Assembly (NCBI GenBank): GCA_022495995.1
Contig: JAFEMH010000746.1
Location: 496,001 to 560,000 of the forward strand
Direction of reading: 5' to 3'
Length of the DNA stretch: 64,000 nucleotides
DNA from: Adenophora triphylla var. japonica
Lineage: Eukaryota > Streptophyta > Magnoliopsida > Asterales > Campanulaceae
Part shown: piece by piece, positions 11,701-24,031 of the stretch
Layout of the letters: each line of letters opens with the position of its first letter
Numbering within the stretch: the stretch's first letter is position 1
Position numbers and translations under genes: made by a program
Notes under the pieces: model-generated
What the model saw: the letters and a program-made list of their open reading frames with translations, nothing else
The model's database searches: none
What the model was told of the DNA's origin: nothing

Positions 11701-11967
11701 AAGTATGGTGTTGAAGAGGCCGGAGTGGAGGGCAAAAATCCATGTGGGGGGTTGATTTTTTATTTTTTATTTTTATTTTTTACTTTTTTATTTTTATTTT
11801 TTTATTTATTTTTTATTTTTTATTTATTTTTATTTTTTTAATTTAATTTAATTTAATTTATTAATTTATTTATTTATTTCTTTTTCACGATAACATATGA
11901 GGATTCATGTTAGCCGACCCCAAATTATTTTGGGACTAAGGCTTTGTTGTTGTTGTTGTTGTTGTTG
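8760..11967 (+). mobile_element. RTE-clade LINE, full length by structure, coding region broken
   Basis: The element is bounded by an exact 17-bp target duplication, TATCACATATTTTTCTT, at 8743-8759 and 11968-11984. It ends with the conserved tail GGGACTAAGGC followed by (TTG)n, the usual 3' end of plant RTE elements. The body holds an N-terminal endonuclease and a C-terminal reverse transcriptase. A low-complexity T-rich block (11756-11885) lies between the coding region and the tail. The long perfect target duplication indicates target-primed reverse transcription and a complete insertion of 3.2 kb. Confidence 0.9.
8866..11755 (+). pseudogene. RTE LINE endonuclease-reverse transcriptase, frameshifted
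   Basis: The first open segment (8866-10050, 394 aa) is an endonuclease/exonuclease/phosphatase-fold domain. Visible motifs are TWNIGSL, LQETKW, ISAYAPQVG, GDLNGHVG and a C-terminal STQHRLVV (active-site SxxHR-like). The reverse transcriptase follows in pieces: 9971-10417 (ends in VGPDGIPIEVW), 10381-10617, 10648-10860 (FIDLEKAYDKVP), 10845-10960 ([20 protein letters not shown]), a segment near 10990 with the catalytic FADDI box, and 11162-11755 (YRTAIRPALLYG, RWMCGHTRKD). At least five frame changes separate these parts, so no single protein is made from this copy. The catalytic residues themselves look unaltered where seen. Confidence 0.88.
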
Positions 11968-12264
11968 TATCACATATTTTTCTTCATTCTAAAATAATGT
12001 TTCTCTTTTTTTCTTATTTGTCAATATAATTTTTTTTAGTACAAATTTAGATTATTTGATCATGCTCTACACACACATGATTATTTAACGAAAAAAACTA
12101 ACCTCGTTAGTAAAAGTGACCGTGGAAGCAAAAATAAGATAGTTTAATGTGTTGTATGAAAAACATTTGTTTAATATTTTGTATACAAAATAAAATTAGC
12201 TAAGTGATGAAACAAGCTAAAATTGAATAGTACAGTAATTTTATTTGCAATTTTTTCTAATATA

Positions 12265-12536
12265 CTCTCTCCGTCCCGCTATAAATTGCACACTTTTCTC
12301 ATTGAGCGTCTCATTACAAATTGCACACTCTTAAAATGGCAAAGAATCTTTACTATTCCCTCCACTCATTCTCTCTCCTACATTATTTTATTACTCACAA
12401 CATCATTATATTTTACTATTCACACCACTCATTCTCTCTCATATTTTACTTTTACACTCACAACATTTTATACATTATTTTTTTCTTAATCCACGCGCAA
12501 ACAGTAAGTGTGCAATTTTAAGCGGGAAGGAGGGAG
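12265..12536. mobile_element. Stowaway MITE
   Basis: Terminal motif CTCTCTCCGTCCCGC, inverse right end GGAAGGAGGGAG, flanked by TA on both sides. The interior contains the local family signature CACTCATTCTCTCTC and ACTCACAACA that recurs through the window. Non-coding; mobilised by Tc1/mariner transposase. Confidence 0.85.
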
Positions 12537-12681
12537 TATATAATAATGTATCGATAATAAATTTTAAATTTTTATTAAAATTGTTAAATTTATGTAAATT
12601 TATTGATTAAAATATCTTCAACTAACAAAAATAAAATAAAAAATGGAAAGATTATTTGGTGCCGGAGGGAGAATCGTGATA

Positions 12682-14154
12682 GAGAATTGTTATATAGACC
12701 CGTAAAATTGTTGAGTAAACCCGTAACATTAAACCCACCCCTCAAAAATTAAAATAAATCCCTCCCTTTCCCTTTATACCCCTTTCCCTTATCCTCACTC
12801 ACCCACACCCACCCACATTAACTCCAATCAGATTTTTAGAGAGAGAAAAATAGAAAATCAGAAATTTTTAGAAAGAGAAACATTATAAAATAAGGTAATT
12901 TTGGTGCAATTCGTTCGAAAATTACTTCCTATGATTTAATTCGTTCGATTAATGTTTCAAGTTGAGAATTTTTGGGTTCAATTTGTTTCAAATTCTGGGT
13001 TTGTGGTGGTTCGGCCAGTACCGACCGAAATTGTAGATCTGTTCGGCCAGTAGTGGCCGAACTTCTTGAAAAAGTTCAGTCACACCCGGCCGAACTTCTT
13101 GAAAAAGTTCACCCACTACCGGCCGAACTTTTGTAATTAAGGAAAAAAAAATTTCAAATATTTTGGCATATTATTTTGATACATAACATCGTTTTGACCT
13201 GAGAATAGAGCTAAGTTATTTTGAGCAATCATTTATTTTTGGTATCACATCCATAATTTCTTTCTTCTTTCTTCATTGCTAATTTAGCAAAAAGAATCCG
13301 ACAAGATGACTACATTCATTGAACATATTTATTTATACATCATTAAATTCATTAATCCAAATAATACCCAATAATTTTTTTCGGCTTTTAACCATCTTCA
13401 TTAAATCAAACAATCTTAAACCCACATAATTCCAAATAATATATAATACAACTGAGAAATCACATCAAAACATCATTTTAATTTTAATGCAGTTCTAATA
13501 TTTATAACCGCTGAATAATTATATTTTCTTTATCTCGAAATAAATAATTTTTTTTAATTACTTCTCTTCTAAAGGTTCTTACTTTGTTTATTTTTCCCCA
13601 AAAATTAAAATAATATTTTTCAATCAACGACGAAGAATCAACATAATTCTTCAATAATTAAGCACACATACACACAAAAATTCGGCCAGTACTGACCGAA
13701 AAAACAACCCGCTCGGCAAATCGTAGCGAACTTTTTAAAAATTTCTAGGGTTTAGCCGAACTTTTTCAATATTTTCACGGTGTGGCCGAACCTGAACTGA
13801 ATTTCGGTCACTACTGGCCGAATTTTTGCAAAACGAAAAAAAAAAAAGTTTAACAAATTTATATGTAGGAGAAAAGGGAGGTATTGATTTTTTGATGTTT
13901 GAGAAATGAGAGTAGGAAGAAAGGGAGAAAGGGTAATTTTTTATGCAAAAAAAAAAATGAAGAGAATAAGATTAATGGTGAAAAATGGGGAAGGTGTGGA
14001 AGATGGGTGAAAAATTGATGAGGAGGAAGGTGGGATAATGGGGGTGGGGTATGAATTAAGGGTAGAAAAGTAATTTCATTTGATGACTTAATTGTAGTTT
14101 GTAGGTTACGGGTTTACTCAACAATTTTACGGGTTTATATAACAATTCTCATTC
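12682..14154. mobile_element. Mutator-like non-autonomous element with subterminal GGCCGAA arrays
   Basis: Inverted termini of about 44 bp start GAGAATTGTTATATA on the left (12682) and lie at about 14107-14150 on the right. The 9-bp word ATCGTGATA flanks the element at 12673-12681 and 14155-14163, as expected for Mutator transposition. The right end has four extra bases outside the repeat. The 1.47-kb interior has no gene. It has two clusters (13011-13130 and 13680-13830) of TTCGGCCAGTA, GACCGAA and GGCCGAACTT words in inverted orientation. The right end abuts the CT-rich leader of the PP2C gene. Confidence 0.8.
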
Positions 14155-14163
14155 ATCGTGATA

Positions 14164-15306
14164 ACTCTCTCCGTTGACCCTCCCTCTCTATTTCTTGATT
14201 TCTTACACTTTCTCTCTCTCTCTAAAAATCTCTGAACCCGGTTTGGAGTCTCTCTGTTTCTTGATTTCCCCACACTTTCTCTCTCTAAAACCTTTAAACC
14301 GGTTTTGCGGGAAGAGAGAGAGAGAGATTTGTGAGTGAAATTGGTGGAGCCCTGAACTGGTCCTCTGCTTTGCTGGCTTCAAGCTCTTCCATCGTTGGTT
14401 TTTAATGGTTTTTGTCTGTTGAGTGAGACTTTCAATTTCAGTTTGCTTCATCATTTCTCTCTCAAAAAATCCCTTTCATAACTCCCCCTCCTCTCTTTGT
14501 TGTTTCATAAACACATCATGTTCAAGCTCAAAAAGATAGATAGAGAGAGAAAGATAGAGAAATTACAAAACCCACTTTGAATTTTCTCTTTTTTTTTTTG
14601 ATTTGATTGATCGTTAGATCTAATTTCCCTTTCCCTTTCCCTTTCAGATCTTCCTCACTTTTTTCAATTCCACAGGTAATCGAAAATTTCCTCATTTCGC
14701 CATATTTTACATAACTATGAATATGTGCACCTAAGCTGTTTGATTGTTTGTCAACTTAGAATTTGTTGGATTTAGAGTGTTGGGTTTTTACTGTTCATGC
14801 CATTTTTTTTTTATTGATATTGAGAGTTTGACCTTCTGGATTGGAGCAAGTTGACCGGGAAAGTTCTTCAAGAAAAAGTGAATTTTGACCACTATCATTA
14901 TTTTCGCAAAGGAACCCCTTTATTCTTTCTTGTTTGATGTTGAACTTTTCATTATTTGGGGGCTGTTAAGGTCGTGATTTCTTGTTTAAAGACTTTAGTT
15001 GGGCCTTATCATATAGTAATAGTTATTTTGTTGGGGGATTAAATAATCAAAAGTTCGGTTTTTTTCTGTAGGGAGTAATTCAATTGAGCTTGAGTGTTCA
15101 CTGGATGTGGATAATTATGAGGGTTATTTTCTGTACTTGAATTGCCATTGCTAAAGTTCTAAAAATCAGTTCTTGTGTTGGTCTTATTGTAGATTACTTG
15201 AATATTTACCTAGTTGAGGATTGAGGGTTTTTGTCTGGAGGCAAATATTACATTGAGACTTCATTAAATGCGGAAAGTTTGGAGGTTTGTTTGGATGAGA
15301 TGAGGT
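14164..15306 (+). other. PP2C promoter-proximal region and 5' leader
   Basis: A CT-rich leader (CTCTCTCC, CTCTCTCTC) begins immediately after the Mutator-like element. A probable leader intron starts at the donor CACAG|GTAATC (14676). Possible acceptors are TTTTCTGTAG near 15070 and TTATTGTAG near 15192. The nearest TATA-like word (TTTATATAA, 14134-14142) lies inside the transposon terminus. Exact splice sites and the transcription start need RNA evidence. Confidence 0.5.
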
Positions 15307-18300
15307 ATGTTATCAGGGTTAATGAACCTTTTAAGGGCCTGTTTTCGGCCGAGATCGGGTCGACACGTTCACACAAGCTTCGACTCCGGTGGTCGCCAAG
15401 ATGGACTTCTATGGTACAAGGATACAGGACAACATTCTAATGGAGAGTTTTCTATGGCTGTAGTTCAAGCTAATAATTTACTAGAGGATCAAAGCCAACT
15501 TGAATCAGGTTCTTTGGGCTTGCATGAGTCGGGTCCCTATGGTACCTTTGTAGGAGTTTACGATGGGCATGGTGGACCAGAGACGTCGCGGTACATCAAT
15601 ACTCACCTCTTTCAACACCTCAAGAGTAAGTTCTTGAACTCTATTAAAAATGTGGGCTTTACTTTTCTTGTTGGTTGATTCAATATATTTGGTTGAGCAC
15701 TCTTGCAATTCATTTGACCACGAAGAAGAAAATAGTTTCTTGAAGAAGAAAAAGAAATAGAAATAGATTAATGCTTCAGACACAAAAGAATCACAAAAAA
15801 ATTCTCACAAATTTCTTGGTGGAATGCATTGATGGTAATCCATTAGGTATGGCCTTTACTTAGTTTAAACACCAATTATTGACCGCTGCAAAAGATTTTG
15901 TAAGCCAACATCTGTCTTCTTTGTGCCCCTAGCATTGCTTAAAGAAATAAGACGTTCAATTTCATTGTCAATATTACTTTGTGATTGAGATTTGTTTTTT
16001 TTAAACCAGCCTAGTGCACCTTACTTGGTTTATTGTTACTTGTCTGAATTTGTTTTAATTTGGTACTTCTATCTCTTGTATCAATCATATATGTTTCATC
16101 TTTATCCTTAACTATAGTTCTTGGGATTTTTGTACATTTAAGGGAGAAATCGGAGCTTGTGAAATGTGGCAAAATCTTTCCTTTGCATCTTAAATGCATG
16201 CTAATGGCAAAACACTTTGAATTTAAGGTTCTTGAAAATTCATTGGCCCTTTTCTGCATTTTCTTGGTGTTCGGTGTTCCTCGTAGTGTTTTTATAATTT
16301 TTTTTCTTGAATAAACAGAAGAAACCATTATTTGTATATTTTATTCATTTATTATTATTGGTTTGGAGGAAAGGGGTTCTCAGTTTTAAGGAAAAAATAA
16401 GGTCAAAGTGCTAATAAACGGGAGAGCCTTGGATTCTGCTATTTCTTGTACTTTTTTCAGTAACAAACCTTACTGTAAATATCAGTAATAATTGTGGATA
16501 GGCCCCACTACAAATAATTGTTGTATAAGTAGAGCCATCAAGCCAGCCTAGTGCACCTTACTTGGCTTCTTGTTGTAGATAATAACATATATGGTTGTTA
16601 ATCATCTGAATTTGCATTAATTTGGTACTATTATCTTTAGTATCAATCATTTGTTTTTCGTCTTTATTCTCAAATGTTGTTCTTGGATTTTTTATTTTCG
16701 TTTAAGGGAGCAATCTGAACTTGCCAAACGGGGCAAAAACTTTCTTTTGCATCTTAATTGCATGCTAATGGCAGAACACTTGGGTTTGAAGGTTCAATTT
16801 CATTGGCCCTTTGCTGCTAATAAATGGGAGCCTCGGATTCTGTTCTTTCGTTGAACTTCTTTTCAGTAACGAACCAAATTGTAAATATCAGTAATAATTC
16901 TAGATTTATGAAAGGCCCCACTACAAATAATTATTATACAAGTTGAAAACTTTGTTATGGCTTTCTTCGGTGTTCCTCGTAGTGTTTCTATAATTTTTTT
17001 TCTTGAATAAACAGAAGAAACCATTATTTGTATATTTTATCCATTTATTATTATTGGTTTGGAGGAAAGGGGTTCTCAGTTTTAAGGAAAAAATAAGGTC
17101 AAAGTGCTAATAAACGGGAGAGCCTTGGATTCTGCTATTTCTTGTACTTTTTTCAGTAACAAACCTTACTGTAAATATCAGTAATAATTGTGGATAGGCC
17201 CCACTACAAATAATTATTGTATAAGTAGAGCCATCAAGCCAGCCTAGTGCACCTTACTTGGCTTGTTGTTGTAGATAATAACATATAAGGTTGTTAATCA
17301 TCTGAATTTGCATTAATTTGGTACTACTATCTTTAGTATCAATCATTTGTTTTTCGTCTTTATTCTCAAATGTTGTTCTTGGATTTTTTATTTTTGTTTA
17401 AGGGAGTAATCTGAACTTGCCAAATGGGGCAAAAACTTTCTTTTGCATCTTAATTGCATGCTAATGGCAGAACACTTGGGTTTGAAGGTTCAATTTCATT
17501 GGCCCTTTGCTGCTAATAAATGGGAGCCTCGGATTCTGTTCTTTCGTTGAACTTCTTTTCAGTAACCAACCAAATTGTAAATATCAGTAATAATTCTAGA
17601 TTTATGAAAGGCCCCACTACAAATAATTATTATACAACTTGAAAACTTTGTTATGGCTTTCTTCGGATTTTGATTGAGGGTAGATATATGCTGTTTGATT
17701 GTTTACAGGGTTCACTTCAGAGAACCAATCCATGTCCGTGGAGGTCATAAAGAAGGCATTTCAAGCGACCGAAGATGGTTTTCTTTCTGTTGTTTCCAAG
17801 CAGTGGCCAATGAAACCGCAGATTGCAGCCGTTGGATCATGCTGTCTTGTTGGAGTTATCTGCAGTGGGACCCTTTACATTGCTAATCTTGGGGACTCTC
17901 GAGCTGTCCTGGGAAGACTTGTAAAGGCAACAGGGGAGGTTCTTGCTGTTCAGCTCTCAGCTGAACACAATGCCTGTATAGAGTCCGTGAGGCAAGAATT
18001 GCAATCCATGCATCCTGATGACTCGCAGATAGTCGTTTTGAAGCATAATGTTTGGCGTGTGAAAGGCTTGATACAGGTCCGTTTATTTATATATTTTAGA
18101 TGATCACTAACATTGTCATATTACATTTTTGGTTGGAATATAAGTTCCATGGGCTTGGAACCTGGTCAAGATTAGGCTATTCCATTAGGCAGTGGAAATC
18201 ACAAAATTATGATACTTGCATTAGTTATCCAAAACATGCATAACTTTTTAATATGGGAAGATGAAGTCTAAGAGTCGAATTTTAAGAATGAAAAAGAAAT

Positions 18301-20746
18301 AGAGTTCTGAAAAACATAGGCAAAGTTATATGCTTTCATTAGTACTCCCTTTGTTCCTAGAAGGAGGTATGATTTGACTTACCGTACAAGTTAAGAAATG
18401 GTTGGGCAATTCCTTAACTTCCTAAAAGTACCATCATCATAACGGGAACTAGGGGTGGAAAATGGGTATTTCGGTTACCCAATGGGTGTTGTCATTTAAA
18501 AATATCATACTTTAAACTATTGTAGATTGTATACCCATTGGTATTTGGTCAGAAATTGCCACCCCTTATGTGGACCCATGTTATTTCCCAGTTTTTAAAA
18601 TGAAAATCCGTTTAGTAAATTATTTTTGTTTCTTTTGCAAATATTGTCTCTGAAGAATGTCAACTAGCTATCAAAAGACCTGCCTGTTTTGGGGGACATG
18701 CAGCATACTCCACTTGGTGTCACATTTCCCATGTATCGTCATTTACTCGATCGTGATGTTTATCTCTCGGGACGTCTTGTTTTTTACGTCTGTATAAAGT
18801 TTAGTTATGCACTTTCTGATATTTAGCATATTATCTCTACTGCAGATTTCAAGATCAATTGGTGATGTATATTTAAAGAGGGCTGAGTTCAATAGGGAGC
18901 CATTATATGCGAAGTTTCGCCTTCGGGAACCAATTAAAAGACCAATACTGAGCGCCGATCCAGCAATTTCAGTGCACCAATTGCAACCGAATGATCAGTT
19001 TATCATATTTGCATCGGACGGCCTTTGGGAGCAGCTCACTAACCAAGAAGCCGTTGACATGGTTCAACACCATCCACGCAGTGTAAGGCTTACTTATTTG
19101 TTATCTTTATATTGTAATTAAAATTTTAGGTCCAATTTTTATCTCAATCTGCGCCCCATGCACGTGATTCGCTAGTTTGTGGCCCCACAGAATGAGTGAT
19201 GTTAAGTCTAGACAATCATCTGCCTTGCCACATATGCTTTGATCCCTATAAACTCTCTACTATATATATTTAGCCAATTAGATGCCTTGACAGTTGACAC
19301 TCAGGTGAAAGTTCAGCTTGAAAGTTGGAATACCTACAATTACACTGTAGTCGTTACTCTAATAATATAAAATCAATAGATATGAAATGCGATCAAAGAA
19401 TTTATGTAGAATTAGGTATGTTTTTACTTCTTAAAACCTAAATTGGGTTCTTAAAGAAATACTCCCTCCGTCCCATTGATATGTTTACAAAATAGAGATT
19501 GCACGAGAATTAAGAAGAATGGTTATAAAAGTGTTGTGAATGGGTAGGAGAGAGAAAGTGGGGTAGGAAATAGATTGGATAGTTGTTGTGAGTATGACAA
19601 GTGGGTTCCATTAATAAAAAAGTATTATAAAAATTATATTTTGGGAAAGTGTAACATATCAATGGGACACCCAAAAAGGAAGTTCATAAACTTATCAATG
19701 GGACGGAGGGAGTATTAATTATTAGAATGTGGACTGTATTAAAAGAATGTGGCTTCAGTTAGTTTTTGGCTGTTATGCTTCAAATTCTTTTGTAAAGCAC
19801 TCCCTCGGTCCCTCTGTCCCAAAGAAAGAGTCACACTTCCCTTTTCCCATTTTCCCAAATAAGAGTCATACTTTTGAAAACAAGCGTATACAATTGAGTA
19901 GTAAAATGCTCTAGTGAAAGGCTTTGATAATTGGTATTTTGAATGAAATGTCTGACAATGTGTTGTGGAGAAAACAACTAAGAGCAATTTAGGTATGCGT
20001 GTAAAAAGTATTGTCTTATCAAATGATTTTTTTTTGTGTGTGGGGGGTGGTGGGAGTATATAGTAATGAAAAAAAAAAGGTTCTTGGTTTTGAAAATTTG
20101 GATACACTCAGCATCATCATTAATTAGACAAACGAGTTGACTTTGAAACGGGCAACTAAGACTTTTTTCCATGGGATGCAGGGAAGTACTGAAATGAGAT
20201 CGTACTATGAGTTTAAGTCAGAGTGGTCAATAACCATATAAATCTTACTTCTTTAATAGGAGAAACGATGGCCTGTACATTTTGTTCGAAAGGGTCACAT
20301 TTGAAATTAAAGTAATTTTCCATAAATACCCTTGATCATCAGAGTTAAACTGGTTTTCCTTGGTTAATGTTTAGTGTTATTAGGTTTAATCTTGGTATCG
20401 CTAGCATTCATTGAATTATTCTTTGAAACCATACTTCAAGGAAAAAAAGGTTTATTTGATTTTCTTGATGTAGGGAATTGCTAGGAGGTTAGTGAAAGCC
20501 GCATTGCATGAAGCAGCAAAGAAGAGAGAGATGAGGTACTCGGACTTAAAGAAGATTGACCGTGGGGTCCGCAGACATTTCCACGATGACATCACAGTGG
20601 TGGTTGTATTTCTTGACACGAACCTCGTGAGCAGAGCCAGTTCAGTGAAGTCACCTAGTCTATCCGTGAAAGGTGCAGGCGTCAACCTTCCTTCAAATAC
20701 TCTTGCCCCTTGTTCTACGCCGCCAGAATCGGGGACCACTCGATAG
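15307..20746 (+). CDS. Protein phosphatase 2C, clade D type
   Basis: Coding exons: 15307-15625, 17709-18076, 18846-19082, 20474-20746; 398 aa, all GT/AG with compatible phases. Mg/Mn-dependent Ser/Thr phosphatase. Metal-binding motifs are visible: YDGHGG (85-90), GDSRAVLG (168-175), [10 protein letters not shown] (231-240), ASDGLW (285-290) and [10 protein letters not shown] (345-354). The N-terminal [12 protein letters not shown] and the C-terminal run [17 protein letters not shown] are characteristic of plant clade D PP2Cs. Members of that clade are known to dephosphorylate plasma-membrane H+-ATPase and to be held in check by SAUR proteins, which links them to cell expansion. Length and domain order fit the family. 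The start at 15307 was chosen because [15 protein letters not shown] gives the usual short hydrophobic/basic leader; Met6 is an alternative. Intron 1 is 2.1 kb and carries a tandem duplication; intron 3 carries a Stowaway. The catalytic residues appear intact. Confidence 0.93.
16271..17662 (+). repeat. Tandem duplication of about 696 bp in PP2C intron 1
   Basis: Copy 1 (16271-16966) and copy 2 (16967-17662) run head to tail and are almost identical, from TCGGTGTTCCTCG to GGCTTTCTTCGG. A diverged earlier relative of about 250 bp lies at 16005-16235 (same words AGTGCACCTTACTTGG and GCATGCTAATGGCA). The region therefore holds three related blocks. It is non-coding. Confidence 0.9.
19462..19712. 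mobile_element. Stowaway MITE in PP2C intron 3
   Basis: CTCCCTCCGTCCCATTGATA at the left and its inverse at the right, with TA on each side. Interior ATTAAGAAGAATGG and GTTGTGAGTATGAC words match other copies here. A weaker Stowaway-like fragment follows at 19800-19890. Confidence 0.9.
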
Positions 20747-21700
20747 AGACAAAACTGTATCTAATATTAAATACTCTTGTTGTACCACTCTCTCGTGTGA
20801 ATACCAAAACCAGGTAGTCCGCTCTATAAAGATCGAGGAAAAGGAAACCGTTAATTCTTTGATGTATTGCACTAATATGGGCTTAGTTTCTATGCCCAAA
20901 AAAGAGAACTTCACTATGATAGTTATAATAGTTAAATGTCCTTTGGGCAGCTCATTTCAAACCCTCATCTCACTGCCTCTCTTTTGTATTTTTGACCTTT
21001 TTTTTTGGCCTTCTTTGACAAGGATTTTTGCAATGAAGTTTTGAATCCTTTTAACACTTTCGTGCTGGTATTCTGGTAGAAGAAAACGTTTCAGGGGGTT
21101 GTATGCTGCGGAGCAGATTTAAGGCAACTGGAAGCAAACTCAGGATGTCTGGTGTTTTGGATTTGGCGAGGACCTAATTGATGCAGGTTCTTGACTTGTT
21201 TCTCTCTCCCCCACCCACCCTCTCTCTATATATATATTTGTTACAACTCACACGGATCCTTTCAAGTATAGACTATAGAGATCTTTGAATGTCATGCTCG
21301 ATATGTGACTAGGTGTGTTAACTGTGTATGTTTTCTTGTTTATGCATAATTTTGTATATGTATTGTATACTTTAAAATATCCAATCTGGTCATTAGTTCT
21401 TGTTTGGTTCCCTCTCCCAATCCTCGCTTGGCGGGGAGCGCTTGGCGCACCGGGGTTTGCCCTTTTCTTTGAAACTCCAATTAGTTTCTGCTTTGGTTAG
21501 ATGAGGGTGTTTGCAGACATGAACCTTTGGAGTCCCTAACTGAGTAATAACCTTTGATGTACTTGTACATATGCAATGCTCCTTTGACAATAATTAGTTA
21601 TGTTCTTTGACCATGAAGATGCTTGATTCTTCTTATGTTCCATTGACAAAACCAGTTTTGTGGTTTGAAAAATTAGCACTCATTTAGGGATAATGGGAGT
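20747..21700 (+). other. PP2C 3' untranslated region and downstream spacer
   Basis: AT-rich sequence follows the stop codon. A transcript end is likely within the first 300-450 bp, but no strong polyadenylation signal can be singled out. No further gene is seen. A short run of TATATATATAT lies near 21227. Confidence 0.4.
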
Positions 21701-23650
21701 ACAATATTAGGGATATCAGCATGGTAGTTCAGCTCAGCCAGCCAAAGTGGAAAGTATAATTGGGATCCAGCGCAGTCCAGTCCGACTGCATAGCAGTTGG
21801 ATTAGCGGCCAATCTCCCCCATTGATTTTGAAATCAAATTCCCACATCTCGATAGGATTTTTCGTCCAAAAACTACCACTCTGTGTCTTGATCGCCCAAA
21901 GCAATCGATTGCATGTTCCCCCAAATCCTTTTTAGATTGGTAAGTTGGTCATTATTTGGCCAAAGTTTGTTTATCTGCATTGTTGAAGCCAACGGTGGGG
22001 GCAACTTTGGGGGCAACTTTCTTCATGTTTCCAATAAATTTGGGCCCTTGATTGTTTCTATAGCAACCTTGACCGGATTGAATTTTAGTTTTAAGTTTGG
22101 ATAAGTATTGCTTCCTTTGGTATCGTCTTATTACTGATGAGCCAAAGCCTTGGGCTCAATATCAAACCGAAGCAATCCCAAGAAAACTAGATCGAGATTC
22201 ACAAATTGAGAGCCAGACCGACAAATGTGGTATCCTTTAAAACTGCATAAGGCGGTTCCCTCTCAAACCGTTGTGCGGTTTCCTATCGCACCGCATATGC
22301 GGTCTTTACCCAAGCCTCTTATCGCCTTCACCCCTGAATAAAGTAATAAGACGAGTCAAAGCCTTGGGCTCAATATCAAACCGAAGCAATCCCAAGAAAA
22401 CCGGATCGAGATTCACAAATTGAGAGCCAGACCCGACAAATGCGGTATCCTCCAAAACCGCATAAGGCGGTTCCCTCTCAAACCGATGTGCGGTTTCTTC
22501 TCGCACCGCATATGCGGTCTTTACCCAAACCTCTTATCGCCTTCACCCCCGAATAAATCCCACTCATCCCTTTGCCTTTCCCCTTTCTTCATGCGACCTC
22601 CCCAAACCGCCTAGGGGCGGAATCACCCTTAATCTTCTTTCCCTTGACCAAAGTCAAATCAAGCATTCCTCCCCTTCATACCGCCTATGCTTGCCCCAAG
22701 TCGCTTTCCCACTATCTTTTTCCCTTAGAGCCAAAGCGATATCATCTCCCCCATGTAGCCCTTAGCACACCACCAAAAATCTCTCCCACCTACCGAACTC
22801 AACACCTCGATGCCCTTAGCACACCACCAAAAATCTCTCCCACCTACCGAACTCAACACCTCGATGCCCCATGAGGCATACCGCAATAGGCAGTTTGCTC
22901 ATGAGCTTTTACCCTCATACTTCCTCTTTTTTTCCACCTAAATCCCCAATAATGGAGAGCATACCGCTCCCAAGGAGCCGTCCTCGTGCAATTTCCTCCT
23001 CCTACCCAACTATTCTCATGATCCTCCCATACTTGACTTGGATGATCGTTCCCTCCTACGGATGTCTCCAACCCCTCCACGTGTAATAACCCCAAGTAGC
23101 CTAGAATGGTCCCCCTACGAGTATGACGATCACCCTAGTGGTCCCTCCGACAAAGATCTCCACTAACAACTCCACTCCCTCTGCATGGCATGGCAGGGAG
23201 AATGCTCCCATAATCTCTGTCCCAACAGAGATTTGCTCTCCACTCTCCCAACCAAATGGACCCTCTGACAATGAGGTATGAACACGTGTCCCCTTGATAT
23301 TGATAATAATTCAAACCTCTCCCTCATATAAATATGACTTCTCTCATATAAATATGACTTCTCCCTCAAGGCAGAATGTAAGTCACTTGATCTCAAGCCA
23401 ATTTTCATACTCCACAACTTCATCTTCATCATTGTGTTCTTATCTCAGGTCGGAGCCTCATCGCCGGGAACACCAACCCTCCCTCCCCCCCCCTCGGCTT
23501 TGAGCCAACGGTTTTCTCTCTTATTCTCAGGTTAAGAAGATCGAGTTAAGTCAGATATCTGACCACCTTTATCCATGAGCCGGACCACTGTTGCATACTC
23601 ATTTCTATTGGTAGCATCAATTACAATTTTTATTCAATTTTATTTTAATG
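21700..23650. repeat. GC-richer retroelement-like remnant with tandem repeats
   Basis: A unit of about 215 bp is repeated in tandem at 22137-22340 and 22352-22558, each with the palindrome ACCGCATATGCGGT. A 57-bp unit is repeated twice at about 22758-22870 (word CACCACCAAAAATCTC). Paired TATA-like words ATATAAATATGACTT occur at 23328-23362. Base composition differs from the surroundings. The pattern suggests a truncated LTR of a large retrotransposon, but I could not define both ends or any coding domain. Confidence 0.45.
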
Positions 23651-24031
23651 AAATACTATTTTGTTTTTAAATTTTCTCAATGCAACTTTAAATATTACTC
23701 TCTCTGTCCTTAAATAAATGTCTAAATTTTATTTTAAGGTGCACTAAGAAATTATGTTGTTTTTTTTTATAAATTTTAATAACAAAGATAAATAAATATT
23801 TTTATTAATCATTTTTTAAATATTTGATTTTACGATAATAAATGAAATAAAAAATAGTCAAAAAGCGCTTAATGTGTGTTTTTTTTTAATATATATAATT
23901 TAGATATTTGAAATATACTATTGAATTTAGATACTCCCTCCCTCCGTCCCAGTAAATACTTCCCATTTTGCCATTTTGGGTGTTCCGTTAAAAGCTTTCA
24001 CTTTTTTTTTTTGGCAAAAAATCTTTACTAT

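Noticed and set aside
16651..16854. Small frames in PP2C intron 1
   Set aside because: They lie within the duplicated intron and are not flanked by splice sites in a compatible phase.
22572..22874. Frame with a repeated 19-residue block (STPPKISPTYRTQ)
   Set aside because: The repeat comes from a 57-bp tandem DNA duplication in a non-coding island; there is no domain or splice context.
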